A stretch of DNA of 59,959 bases from an uncultured Eubacteriales bacterium (GTDB taxonomy: Bacteria > Bacillota > Clostridia > Oscillospirales > Acutalibacteraceae). Shown one piece after another: positions 42,894 to 50,658 of this stretch. The notes under the pieces were generated by a model. It did no database searches and was not told the DNA's origin. It worked only from the letters and a program-made list of their open reading frames with translations. How positions within the stretch are numbered: the stretch's first letter is position 1; each line of letters starts with the position of its first letter. The stretch lies in contig OMZU01000021.1 of assembly GCA_900315605.1 (NCBI GenBank), positions 1-59,959 of the forward strand, read 5' to 3'. The translations under genes were made by a program, and so were the position numbers.

Positions 42894-43079
42894 TTAGTCG
42901 TCCTTCTTAACGATAACCTGTCTGCCTTTATACATACCGCAGTTTGTGCAAGCCTTGTGAGCCGCTGTAAGCTCTCCGCAGTTAGGGCAAGCGGTGAGAG
43001 CGGGCGCAGTGAGCTTCCAAACAGTTGAACGTCTTGAGCTCTTTCTTGCGTGTGATGTTTTTCTGGTAGGTACTGCCAT
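42894..43079 (-). CDS. rpmF: 50S ribosomal protein L32
   Basis: A 61-residue ribosomal protein. The N-terminus MAVPTRKTSHARKSSRRS is the L32 signature, and the zinc-ribbon pairs C-P-N-C and C-T-N-C are both present, so it is the Cys-containing (C+) type. It follows the DUF177 gene by 36 bases, the standard bacterial arrangement. Confidence 0.97.
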   Translation of the reverse strand: MAVPTRKTSHARKSSRRSTVWKLTAPALTACPNCGELTAAHKACTNCGMYKGRQVIVKKDD

Positions 43080-43115
43080 GTCGAAACCCTCCTTGCTGAT
43101 TATCCTTTATTAATA

Positions 43116-43610
43116 TTAGTTTAAAAGCTGTTTAAGAGCCGCGAGCCTTGGATCAACGGATTGCTTATCACAGTCACATTCACCGTTATTAAGGTTTGCG
43201 CCGCATTTGGGACAAAGCCCCTTGCAGTCCTCCCTGCAAAGAAACTTACCGGGAAGCGAAAGCAAAATATCCGAAGTAACGATTTCGTCCAGCTCAACGG
43301 TCAAATCGGGAGTTTCAATATAGTCGTCATTTTCGTCGTTTGAAAGATTCTGAGCAAGTCTGTGCTCAAAAACACTTTCAACCCGCCTTGTTACAGGTTC
43401 GCCGCAGCGGTCACAGCAGCGAAAGTAATCGTATTTACAGTCAAGCTCAAGTGTGACAAGGCTTGCTCTGTTTACGGCAAGTGCGGAAACCTCCACCGGG
43501 GCACTGAATGGAAAAGCACCGTCGATCTCGGTCCTAGTCAGGTCAAGCTGATATGAAACACGTTTGGTTTCGCCGTCGTTTTGAAAAACGGATTTCAGTT
43601 CAAAAACCAT
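43116..43610 (-). CDS. DUF177 (YceD-like) protein
   Basis: A 164-residue protein with ATG 43610 after AGAGGTG. YceD/DUF177 proteins accompany rpmF and are linked to 23S rRNA maturation. The family core is visible as V-E-V-S-A-L-A-V-N and C-D-R-C-G-E-P-V; the acidic central segment (NDENDDYIE) and the C-terminal C-K-G-L-C-P-K-C-G-A-N-L-N are typical. A consensus promoter is at 43657-43685. Confidence 0.92.
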   Translation of the reverse strand: MVFELKSVFQNDGETKRVSYQLDLTRTEIDGAFPFSAPVEVSALAVNRASLVTLELDCKYDYFRCCDRCGEPVTRRVESVFEHRLAQNLSNDENDDYIETPDLTVELDEIVTSDILLSLPGKFLCREDCKGLCPKCGANLNNGECDCDKQSVDPRLAALKQLLN

Positions 43611-43656
43611 ACGAACACCTCTTGACCGCAAAAAGACATATTAAAACACTTTTAAT

Positions 43657-43685
43657 ATTATACAAAACAAATCCGCCTTTGTCAA
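43657..43685 (-). promoter_or_regulatory. Consensus promoter of the DUF177-rpmF operon
   Basis: On the minus strand TTGACA (43685-43680), 17 bases, TATAAT (43662-43657): a perfect sigma-A match, fitting a ribosomal protein operon. Confidence 0.85.
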
Positions 43686-43804
43686 CCGAAAAATATTATA
43701 AATCACGTTTGTTTTCATTCTTTTTTCTATGAAATATAACTCATATATTTTTATTGTGCGATACTAACAAATTACTTCCGGAATATTTATATATTATTGT
43801 TAAT

Positions 43805-43833
43805 TGCATATATAAGCTGAATATGGTAAAATG
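43805..43833 (+). promoter_or_regulatory. Promoter of the adenylation-carrier-reductase operon
   Basis: TTGCAT (43805-43810), 17 bases, TAAAAT (43828-43833), 60 bases before the start codon. Confidence 0.55.
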
Positions 43834-43892
43834 TAAACAAAGTATAACATTTTTTAAATTTGTATTTTTTTCAAAATAAAAAGGAGAATAGA

Positions 43893-46682
43893 ATGAACAC
43901 GTTAAATCAATTCTTGATCTATACCTCACAAAAATTCGGAGACCTTGAAGCATACGCCTGGGCACAGGGTGATGATATCGTATCAAAAACCTATGCCGAA
44001 TTCAGGGACGACGCTGCAAAAATGGCTGATTTTATAACAAAAAGCTTTGGAACCCGAAAAAAAATCGCCCTGATCGGCGACACCTCCTACTCATGGGTCT
44101 GCACCTACTACGGAATCATGTGCAGCTCTAACATTACCGTTCCGACAGATGTAAAGCTAAGTCCGGAGCAAATCGCAAACCAGCTCAACTTTGCCGACGT
44201 GTCGATTATTTTTCTTTCAAAGAAATATGATTCTTTGCGAGACTATATTTTCTCAAACTGCAAAAAGGTCGAGGCGATTCTTACAATGGAGGATTATCCC
44301 GACGCCGCGCCCGATACCGACGCAAAGCTTGAAAATATGCCGGTAGATCCCGACGCGCTGGCTTCACTTATGTTCACCTCCGGCACCTCCGGAGACGGTC
44401 TCAAAGCCGCAATGATAACTCACCGCGGTATTATTGCGGATGTTATCGGTCCCGTTCCGCTCTGCGATCCCGGAGACAGACTGCTTTCCGTTCTTCCGAT
44501 CCATCACTGCTTTGAAATTTTTGTCGGTCAGATGAAATATCTTTACCTCGGAGCGACTATCTGCATAAACGACAGCATGGCAAATCTTATTCCGAATCTG
44601 ACGCGCTTTGGAATTACGATCGTCGTAGCCGTTCCCGCTCTTGCAAATCTAACCGCCTCGCTCATTGCGCAAAGTCTTAAAGCCGGCAAGACCATGCCCG
44701 AAATCAAGAAAATGCTCGGCGGAAAACTCAGAAGGATCACGATAGGCGGAGCCTCGGCGAGCAAAGAAGTTATTGAAATCCTTGCAAAAGCCGGGATCAC
44801 AGTATTTGTCGGCTACGGTCTTACCGAATCAACCGGCGGCTGTTTGGCAAACTGCGACGCTTCGATCCGCCCCCTGGAAGCCGGCGCGCCCTACGTTGAC
44901 GGAATGGAAATGAAGCTTTGCGACAGCGAGCTTTGCCTGCGCGGTCCGATGATCATGCAGGGATACTACAAGATGCCGGCTCTCACCTCAAAGGTTATGG
45001 AGGGCGACTGGTTCCATACCGGAGATTTGGCTGAAATAACAGAAGAAAACTATGTGATTATCCTCGGCAGAAAGGATAATATGATAAAAACCGCGGACGG
45101 AGAAAAGATTTATCCCGAAGCGATCGAGGACAAGCTGCTCAATATTGACGGCGTTGCTTCTGCAATGGTTTGTGCTGTAAACAACCACCTTGCGGCGATT
45201 TTGTTCCTTAAAGATAATACAGAAGAAAACCAAGCCGCAGTAAGAGCCGCCGTTGACAAGCTCAATGAAACCCTGCCGAACTACTCAAAGATCCCGGACG
45301 TTCGTTTCCGTTCAAGACCCTTCCCCATGACGACCTCGCTTAAAATCAGACGCGCAGAGGTCATGAAAGAGCTTGCTCAGTCCGACGGCGTTAAAAAGCC
45401 TGTTACTCCTCCTCAAAACGAAGCTCAGCGCACGATCGCCGATTGGGTCATGCAGCTTCTTCCGAATGCAGGAGAAATCGGGATCGACGAAAACCTATTT
45501 GACTGCGGGCTTGACAGCCTCACCGCAATTCACCTTGCGGTTCTTATGCATTGCGACCCAACCGTAATATACGAATGCAAAACGATCGAAAAGCTGTCGG
45601 AATACAAAAGCAGCGAAAATACAAACCGCTCAATAAGCGACGGAATGAAGGTTGCAGGGATCAACAAATATATCAGCCCTGCTATTTCGGAAAAGCCCTG
45701 CGGCGATGTGCTTTTCACCGGAGCAAGCGGATATCTGGGTATTCATCTTCTTAACGAATGGAAGCTGTCAGACAAAAAGGCAGTCTGCCTTGTAAGAAGC
45801 AAAGAAAGCTTTGAAAAATCACGCGAATACTACGGTATTCCGGAAAGCACCGAAAATATAGAGCTTATTGTCGGCGATATCACAAAGGATAGGCTCGGAC
45901 TTTCGCCTGAAGCATACGAACAGCTTTGCGACAGGATAGGCACGGTCGTTCATGCCGCTGCGCTGGTAAGCCACGTCGGAAACAACGAAGAATCTTACAA
46001 AGTAAATGTTGAGGGAACTCAGGAGATCATCCGCTTTTGCGCAAAGGCAAACGCTCAGCTTTACTATATTTCGTCTTACGCCGTTTCGGGCTTTAATTCC
46101 CAAAAAGCTTTGACAGAGGATTTGCTTGATATCGGTCAGGAGATAATACAAAATCCGTATATTCAAACAAAATATCAGGCTGAGGAGCAGGTTCTTTTGG
46201 CTCGTGACAAGGGAGTTTTATCATCAATATACCGTATCGGAAATCTAACCGAAAGAAGCTCCGACGGTAAATTCCAGAAAAACGCCTCGGAAAGCGGCAT
46301 GGCTGCTCAGCTCAGAGCATTTTCGGCACTCTCGGTTTATCCGGAGAGCATGTCTGACGTTTTGTACGACTCAACTGCTGTTGACGAAGCGGCAAAGGCA
46401 GTTGCTGTTCTTGCCGAAAGCGAGGGAACCGGTCATATCCGTCATATAATGAATCCGAACGTCAAAAGCATAGAACAGCTCACCGGAGCTTCAATGATAT
46501 CCGACGCCGAATTCGCGCTTAAGCTTTCAGAAAACAGCACAGACAGAGATGTCGCTATTTTATCTATTTATTACCGTATGAAGCAGGACGGCTTTAACAC
46601 AGGCTTTGATATAACAAAAACCCTCGGCGAGTTGACGAAGCTGGGATTTAATTGGTCAGATAATAAAGGACAACCTAAATAA
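43893..46682 (+). CDS. Adenylation-carrier-thioester reductase enzyme (carboxylic acid reductase-like)
   Basis: A 929-residue three-domain enzyme; ATG 43893 follows AAGGAGAA. Domain 1 (about 1-500) is an AMP-forming acyl-activating domain with M-F-T-S-G-T-S-G-D-G, G-Y-G-L-T-E-S and T-G-D-L. Domain 2 (about 505-580) is a carrier protein with the phosphopantetheine Ser542 in G-L-D-S-L. Domain 3 (about 600-929) is an NADPH-dependent SDR thioester reductase with G610-A-S-G-Y-L-G616, S-S-Y-A and Y756-x3-K760. It should activate an acid, tether it and release an aldehyde or alcohol. No condensation domain is present. The substrate (fatty or amino acid) is unknown. It heads a four-gene operon. Confidence 0.88.
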   Translation: MNTLNQFLIYTSQKFGDLEAYAWAQGDDIVSKTYAEFRDDAAKMADFITKSFGTRKKIALIGDTSYSWVCTYYGIMCSSNITVPTDVKLSPEQIANQLNFADVSIIFLSKKYDSLRDYIFSNCKKVEAILTMEDYPDAAPDTDAKLENMPVDPDALASLMFTSGTSGDGLKAAMITHRGIIADVIGPVPLCDPGDRLLSVLPIHHCFEIFVGQMKYLYLGATICINDSMANLIPNLTRFGITIVVAVPALANLTASLIAQSLKAGKTMPEIKKMLGGKLRRITIGGASASKEVIEILAKAGITVFVGYGLTESTGGCLANCDASIRPLEAGAPYVDGMEMKLCDSELCLRGPMIMQGYYKMPALTSKVMEGDWFHTGDLAEITEENYVIILGRKDNMIKTADGEKIYPEAIEDKLLNIDGVASAMVCAVNNHLAAILFLKDNTEENQAAVRAAVDKLNETLPNYSKIPDVRFRSRPFPMTTSLKIRRAEVMKELAQSDGVKKPVTPPQNEAQRTIADWVMQLLPNAGEIGIDENLFDCGLDSLTAIHLAVLMHCDPTVIYECKTIEKLSEYKSSENTNRSISDGMKVAGINKYISPAISEKPCGDVLFTGASGYLGIHLLNEWKLSDKKAVCLVRSKESFEKSREYYGIPESTENIELIVGDITKDRLGLSPEAYEQLCDRIGTVVHAAALVSHVGNNEESYKVNVEGTQEIIRFCAKANAQLYYISSYAVSGFNSQKALTEDLLDIGQEIIQNPYIQTKYQAEEQVLLARDKGVLSSIYRIGNLTERSSDGKFQKNASESGMAAQLRAFSALSVYPESMSDVLYDSTAVDEAAKAVAVLAESEGTGHIRHIMNPNVKSIEQLTGASMISDAEFALKLSENSTDRDVAILSIYYRMKQDGFNTGFDITKTLGELTKLGFNWSDNKGQPK

Positions 46683-46709
46683 AAATATTTGGAAACAGGA
46701 GAGTAAAAC

Positions 46710-47249
46710 ATGCCAAGACCAAAAAATAAAGCCGAACTGCTGACTGCTGCTGCGGAAAACTATGAAAAGCTAAATAAAATGATAGAGAATTTGAGCGAAT
46801 CAGAGCTTTCTACTCCATTTGACTTTTCAGATGACGAAAAGAAAACGGAAGCTCACTGGGCAAGAGACAAGAATCTTCGCGACGTGCTGGTTCATCTTTA
46901 CGAATGGCAAATGCTTCTGCTCAAATGGGTTCCGGCAAACCTGAACGGTGAGAATATTCCGTTCCTGCCCCCGCCCTACAACTGGAAAACCTACGGCGAT
47001 ATGAATGTCGAAATCTGGAAAAAGCATCAGGACACTACGCTTGAGGAAGCAAAGCAAATGCTTGACGATACGCATGATCGGGTAATGAAGCTCGTTGAAG
47101 AATTTGACGATGGGGAGCTATTTGAGAAAAAGCATTACAGCTGGACAGGAAGCTCAAACCTCGGCTCATACTTCATCAGCGTGACTTCCTCTCATTATGA
47201 CTGGGCGATAAAAAAGCTGAAAGCGCACAAAAAGAAGGTTGCAGGATAA
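46710..47249 (+). CDS. ClbS/DfsB-family four-helix-bundle protein
   Basis: A 179-residue protein of the DUF1706/ClbS family; ATG 46710 follows CAGGAGAG. The family block M-P-R-P-K-N-K-A-E-L-L at the N-terminus, D-V-L-V-H-L-Y-E-W and P-P-Y-N-W-K-T-Y are present. ClbS protects colibactin producers by opening the cyclopropane warhead, but most relatives have no known substrate. It lies 27 bases after an NRPS-like reductase, so a detoxifying role towards that enzyme's reactive product is a testable idea. No colibactin genes occur here. Confidence 0.85.
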   Translation: MPRPKNKAELLTAAAENYEKLNKMIENLSESELSTPFDFSDDEKKTEAHWARDKNLRDVLVHLYEWQMLLLKWVPANLNGENIPFLPPPYNWKTYGDMNVEIWKKHQDTTLEEAKQMLDDTHDRVMKLVEEFDDGELFEKKHYSWTGSSNLGSYFISVTSSHYDWAIKKLKAHKKKVAG

Positions 47250-47563
47250 TGGCTTCATCAAAGGAATATTTGGAATACGTTTTGGAACAGCTCGGCGGTC
47301 TTGAGGAAATCTCATTTCGCGCAATGATGGGCGAATACATTCTTTATTACAAGGGCAAAATCTTCGGCGGAATTTATGACAACAGATTTTTAATTAAGCC
47401 TTTAAAATCAGCCGAAAGGCTAATGCCGAACGCACCGCATGAAATACCATACGAGGGCGCAAAGGAAATGCTTTTGGTTGACGACCTTGAGGACAGGGAC
47501 TTTTTGGATTTTCTGATAAATTCAATGTATGACGAGCTGCCCGAACCAAAAAGAAAAAAGTAA
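47249..47563 (+). CDS. TfoX/Sxy N-terminal domain protein
   Basis: A 104-residue protein starting on the ATG that overlaps the ClbS-family stop (TAATG). The TfoX_N pattern is R-A-M-M-G-E-Y-I-L-Y-Y-K-G-K-I-F-G-G-I-Y-D followed by K-P. Only the N-terminal domain is present, without the TfoX C-terminal helix-hairpin-helix, as in many Firmicutes proteins of unknown function. A competence role should not be assumed. Confidence 0.85.
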   Translation: MASSKEYLEYVLEQLGGLEEISFRAMMGEYILYYKGKIFGGIYDNRFLIKPLKSAERLMPNAPHEIPYEGAKEMLLVDDLEDRDFLDFLINSMYDELPEPKRKK

Positions 47564-47578
47564 AAAAAGGAGAACAAT

Positions 47579-47989
47579 ATGAAAACAGCGATCAGATATT
47601 TTACAAAATCCAAAAAAGGAAACACCGAAAAGCTTGCCAATCATATTTCCGAAGCGATACACGAAAAAGCACTTACGGTATCGCATGACCTGAATGAAAA
47701 GGTTGACCGACTGTTTTTGGTGAACGCAATGTATGCCGCAAATATTGACAAGGAGGTTGCGGACTTTTTGTTCCGAAACAAGGACAACATCGGCGAAGTC
47801 GTCAATTTTAACACCTCATTCACCGGAAAATCCACCTGGGGCGTAGTCAAGAGGGTATGCGACAGCCTGGAGATCCCGATAAACGAAAAGGAATTTCACT
47901 GCGCAGGCTCATGGATTTTTATGAACAAGGGGCTTCCGAGCGAAGAAGATTTTAAAAAAGCAAAGAAATTTGCAAGCTCAATGATATAG
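47579..47989 (+). CDS. Flavodoxin-like protein
   Basis: A 136-residue protein; ATG 47579 follows AAGGAGAA. The N-terminal strand and phosphate-binding loop Y-F-T-K-S-K-K-G-N-T-E-K-L-A match flavodoxin-family FMN binding, though the first Ser/Thr of the usual (S/T)xTGNT is replaced by Ser-Lys-Lys-Gly-Asn-Thr. Later segments (FNTSFTGKSTWGVVKRVC, HCAGSWIFMNKGLPS) fit the family. It may donate electrons, but it is the last gene of the operon and its partner is not known. Confidence 0.8.
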   Translation: MKTAIRYFTKSKKGNTEKLANHISEAIHEKALTVSHDLNEKVDRLFLVNAMYAANIDKEVADFLFRNKDNIGEVVNFNTSFTGKSTWGVVKRVCDSLEIPINEKEFHCAGSWIFMNKGLPSEEDFKKAKKFASSMI

Positions 47990-47995
47990 GCATAA

Positions 47996-48031
47996 AAAAT
48001 CCTGTCAAATCAATCGGCAGGATTTTTGTTT
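47996..48031 (+). terminator. Terminator of the adenylation-carrier-reductase operon
   Basis: AAAATCCTG pairs with CAGGATTTT and is followed by TGTTTTG. Confidence 0.75.
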
Positions 48032-48067
48032 TGTCAAAAATAGGCAAATCAGTGAATAAAGAAAAAA

Positions 48068-48180
48068 GAATAAAGAATAGTGAATAATACGCCGGAAACG
48101 CAGGAAACGTTAATCTGATTATTATTTATTCTCTATTCTTTATTCTTTCTTCTTTGAGCTTCACGTCAGTGAAGCGTTTC
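48068..48180 (-). repeat. tRNA-Ser-associated structured element, copy iii (diverged)
   Basis: Begins directly after the CCA of tRNA-Ser(CGA). On the minus strand: GAAACGC (48180-48174), hairpin GCTTCAC-TGAC-GTGAAGC (48175-48158), heptad strand GAATAAAGAATAGAGAATAA (about 48145-48119), GCGTTTC (48101-48095), then a TATTATTCACTATTCTTTAT strand (48089-48068). Same order and pairing as 39731-39845 but a different hairpin sequence, so base pairing is kept while bases change. No protein gene accompanies it. Confidence 0.75.
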
Positions 48181-48269
48181 TGGCGGAGACGGCGGGATTC
48201 GAACCCGCGGGGGATTGCTCCCTAACTGATTTCGAGTCAGCCCCGTTATGACCACTTCGATACGTCTCC
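48181..48269 (-). tRNA. tRNA-Ser (anticodon CGA)
   Basis: An 89-base class II tRNA on the minus strand with an encoded CCA. Acceptor GGAGACG pairs with CGTCTCC. The anticodon arm CTGA-CTCGAAA-TCAG gives CGA, reading UCG. The long variable arm is TTAGGGAGCAATCCCC-like and the T arm is GCGGGTTCGAATCCCGC. The discriminator is G. Confidence 0.97.
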
Positions 48270-48274
48270 GTATT

Positions 48275-48388
48275 AGAATGTTCAAATAATCAGTTCGCAT
48301 ACTGACGTATGGGGACTGATTTTTGGGCAGTCTAACGGAATAATATGCAAGCAAGGCGTGCGCCGCGAATTGTGCGGTGTTGCCTTAA
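48275..48388 (+). repeat. TTAA-type MITE-like repeat, copy E (left end missing)
   Basis: Starts at GAATGTTCAAATAATCAG and matches copy A through the internal palindrome, then continues to the right terminus AATTGTGCGGTGTTGCCTTAA. The left terminus is lost and the truncated side lies 6 bases from the 5' end of tRNA-Ser(CGA), in its promoter region. Confidence 0.75.
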
Positions 48389-48537
48389 CTTTATCTATTT
48401 TACTTGTTTTCCGCCAAAATGTCAAGTGAAAAGAACACTTTTCCTAAAAATACATAAAATATTTTGAGAAAAACATTTTCGGAAGCGTATGTTTTAAATC
48501 GGCTTCCAACTTAATTTTGGATTCTCAGGGTGATTTT

Positions 48538-49107
48538 ATGATTTTTAAAGGCAATTATAACCGACAGCAAAATGTTCCCGGCGAACAAGGTGCTGTTCTT
48601 CTCCCCCAAGCCGGCGACGCGGTCGGCAACAAACCGATCGACGTTGATAAATATTATAACATAAGCAATCCGCAAAACAGCTCTATTGCTCAACCCTATG
48701 CAATTCCTCTTGTTGAAAGCATATCAGAAAGCACAATGTTCGGCTCTCCCTCGCAGGCAACGCAGAGCAGGGCGATCTCTTCCGCTGACGAAGAATCCGG
48801 AGCGGAGTATCAAAGCTACGGAATGTCAAACGCTTCGCTTGGCTCTCAAGGCAAGGTGATTCAAAATACAGAAAGCTCCGCGGTAACAGGCACGCTCAAC
48901 AGCGTTGCGCCAAAGGGATTCCAGGAATTTGTACGGACTCAGCTTGGAAGAAAGGTAATTATAGATTTTTTGATCGGTAATGAAATCATACCAAAAACCG
49001 GTTATCTCCTCGGCGTAGCAAAGGATTATATTTTGATAAGCGAGGACGGGATCGGTGATATGACTGCATGTGATTTTAAAGACGTAAAATTCATAAAATT
49101 TGTGTGA
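48538..49107 (+). CDS. Unrecognised protein with Ser/Gln-rich N-terminus and small C-terminal beta domain, possibly spore-coat type
   Basis: A 189-residue protein; ATG 48538 follows AGGGTG. The first 120 residues are low complexity (Asn, Gln, Ser, Gly) without a signal peptide. The last 65 residues form a compact domain (GFQEFVRTQLGRKVIIDFLIGN...GYLLGVAKDYILISEDGIGDMTACDFKDVKFI). Its alternating pattern resembles the GerQ/YwdL spore-coat domain or Sm-like barrels. The match is weak, so the name is only a suggestion. It has its own terminator. Confidence 0.6.
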   Translation: MIFKGNYNRQQNVPGEQGAVLLPQAGDAVGNKPIDVDKYYNISNPQNSSIAQPYAIPLVESISESTMFGSPSQATQSRAISSADEESGAEYQSYGMSNASLGSQGKVIQNTESSAVTGTLNSVAPKGFQEFVRTQLGRKVIIDFLIGNEIIPKTGYLLGVAKDYILISEDGIGDMTACDFKDVKFIKFV

Positions 49108-49117
49108 GCACAAAAAC

Positions 49118-49157
49118 AGGATCCCAAAAGCTGGAAGGCATGGGGATCCTATTTTTT
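49118..49157 (+). terminator. Bidirectional terminator between convergent genes
   Basis: AGGATCCC pairs with GGGATCCT, followed by ATTTTTTATT on the plus strand. It also serves the convergent small gene at 49164. Confidence 0.8.
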
Positions 49158-49163
49158 ATTGTA

Positions 49164-49409
49164 TCACTGTTTTCCGAACGGATTTTTGAGCTTGTCAAGA
49201 ATTGCTGAACCAATGATTTCCTTAGCCTTTTCGACAATGCCCTTTGCCTGCTCCTCTCCGATACCAAGCTTTGCAGCAACCTGAGCAATAATGCCTCCAA
49301 GGTCACCAATAGGCGGATTGGATTCAAAAATCTCGTTCACCTTTTCACCGTCCTCGGTGCTGATTCCTGTTTTTTTAACAAGCTCTGAAATAAATCCAAG
49401 TTTGTCCAT
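49164..49409 (-). CDS. Small helical protein of unknown function
   Basis: An 81-residue protein with ATG 49409 after a strong AAGGAGG. It is mostly helical (FISELVKKTGISTEDGEKVNEIF; GIIAQVAAKLGIGEEQAKGIVEKAKEII), with a Gly/Pro break in the middle and no cysteine, signal or membrane segment. The layout resembles small two-helix DUF937-like modules, but I do not recognise it. It lies after the capsule operon's last gene by 63 bases on the same strand's downstream side, and could be independent. Confidence 0.7.
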   Translation of the reverse strand: MDKLGFISELVKKTGISTEDGEKVNEIFESNPPIGDLGGIIAQVAAKLGIGEEQAKGIVEKAKEIIGSAILDKLKNPFGKQ

Positions 49410-49472
49410 TTTTTAGTCCTCCTTTTTTTTAATTATAATCATCGTCATGCAAGCATATTGCACGACGTCGGA

Positions 49473-50657
49473 TTAGAATTTACGCCACACCATTTTGTCA
49501 ACAACTCCGGTGTAGGACTGGATAAGCTTTACAACCTTTGTCGAAACGTTTTCCTCAATATAATCGGGCACGGGAATTCCGTAATCACCGTTTTGATTCA
49601 TGGAAACCGCAGTTTCAACCGCCTGCAAAAGACCCTTCTTGTCAATTCCGGCAAGTACAAAGCAAGCCTTGTCAAGAGCCTCCGGTCTTTCGGTCGAGGT
49701 GCGTATGCAGACAGCCGGAAACGGCAAGCCGATCGAAGTATAGAAGGAGCTTTCCTCGGGCAAGGTTCCGCTGTCCGAAACCACCGCAAAAGCATTCATT
49801 TGCAGATTATTATAATCATGAAAGCCCAGTGGTTCATGCCTTATCACACGAGGATCAAGCTTAAAGCCGCTCTCTTCAAAACGTTTTTTTGAGCGCGGAT
49901 GGCAGGAATAGAGCACCGGCATATCGTACCTTTCGGCAAGACTGTTGATAGCACAGAAAAGTGATTCAAAATTCTTTTGAGTGTCGATATTTTCCTCGCG
50001 GTGAGCCGAAAGAAGTATATATTTTCCTCTTTCAAGTCCCAGCTTGTTTAATATATCGCTTGATTTGATATCATCAAGATTGGCTCTGAGCACCTCAGCC
50101 ATCGGAGAACCGGTTACATAAACTCTCTCCTTTGGCAGTCCGCACTCATGCAGATATTTTCTGGCGTGCTCCGAATATGCAAGATTCACGTCTGAGATTA
50201 TATCAACGATCCTGCGGTTGGTTTCCTCGGGCAAGCACTCGTCCTTGCACCTGTTGCCTGCCTCCATGTGAAAAATCGGTATATGAAGTCTCTTTGCCGA
50301 AATTGCCGAAAGACAAGAATTAGTGTCGCCGAGGATAAGCATAGCGTCGGGCTTTAGCTGAACCATAAGCTTATATGAGGAAGCGATGATATTTCCTATC
50401 GTCGCGCCCAAATCGTCGCCCACAGCGTCAAGATAAACGTCAGGGTCGCTGAGCTTTAGATCTCTGAAAAACACGCCGTTAAGATTGTAGTCGTAATTTT
50501 GACCAGTGTGCGCGAGAATGCAGTCAAAGTATTTTCTGCATTTGTCAATAACTGCGGCAAGCCTGATGATCTCGGGGCGCGTGCCTACGATTATAAGCAG
50601 CTTGAGCTTGCCGTTATTTTTAAAGCAGATATCTGAATAATCGTTTTTTATGCTCAT
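49473..50657 (-). CDS. capG: UDP-N-acetylglucosamine 2-epimerase family, CapG/WbjD type
   Basis: A 394-residue enzyme starting at ATG 50657, one base after the capF stop. The non-hydrolysing 2-epimerase core is present: G-T-R-P-E-I-I-R, H-T-G-Q-N-Y-D, H-M-E-A-G-N-R-C, S-A-H-R-E-E-N-I and S-D-S-G-T-L-P-E-E-S. The E-A-G-N-R variant and the C-terminal S-Y-T-G-V-V-D-K-M-V-W-R-K-F favour CapG/WbjD (FnlC). That enzyme makes UDP-L-FucNAc, the last step after CapF. It is the final gene of the capsule operon. Confidence 0.88.
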   Translation of the reverse strand: MSIKNDYSDICFKNNGKLKLLIIVGTRPEIIRLAAVIDKCRKYFDCILAHTGQNYDYNLNGVFFRDLKLSDPDVYLDAVGDDLGATIGNIIASSYKLMVQLKPDAMLILGDTNSCLSAISAKRLHIPIFHMEAGNRCKDECLPEETNRRIVDIISDVNLAYSEHARKYLHECGLPKERVYVTGSPMAEVLRANLDDIKSSDILNKLGLERGKYILLSAHREENIDTQKNFESLFCAINSLAERYDMPVLYSCHPRSKKRFEESGFKLDPRVIRHEPLGFHDYNNLQMNAFAVVSDSGTLPEESSFYTSIGLPFPAVCIRTSTERPEALDKACFVLAGIDKKGLLQAVETAVSMNQNGDYGIPVPDYIEENVSTKVVKLIQSYTGVVDKMVWRKF

Positions 50658-50658
50658 T

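Noticed and set aside
47249-47563. Competence regulator TfoX
   Set aside because: Only the TfoX N-terminal domain is present; this domain alone is widespread and not linked to competence in Firmicutes.
43893-47989. Colibactin-type or other NRPS/PKS gene cluster
   Set aside because: Only one adenylation-carrier-reductase gene exists; no condensation, ketosynthase or transporter genes adjoin, so a full natural-product cluster cannot be claimed.
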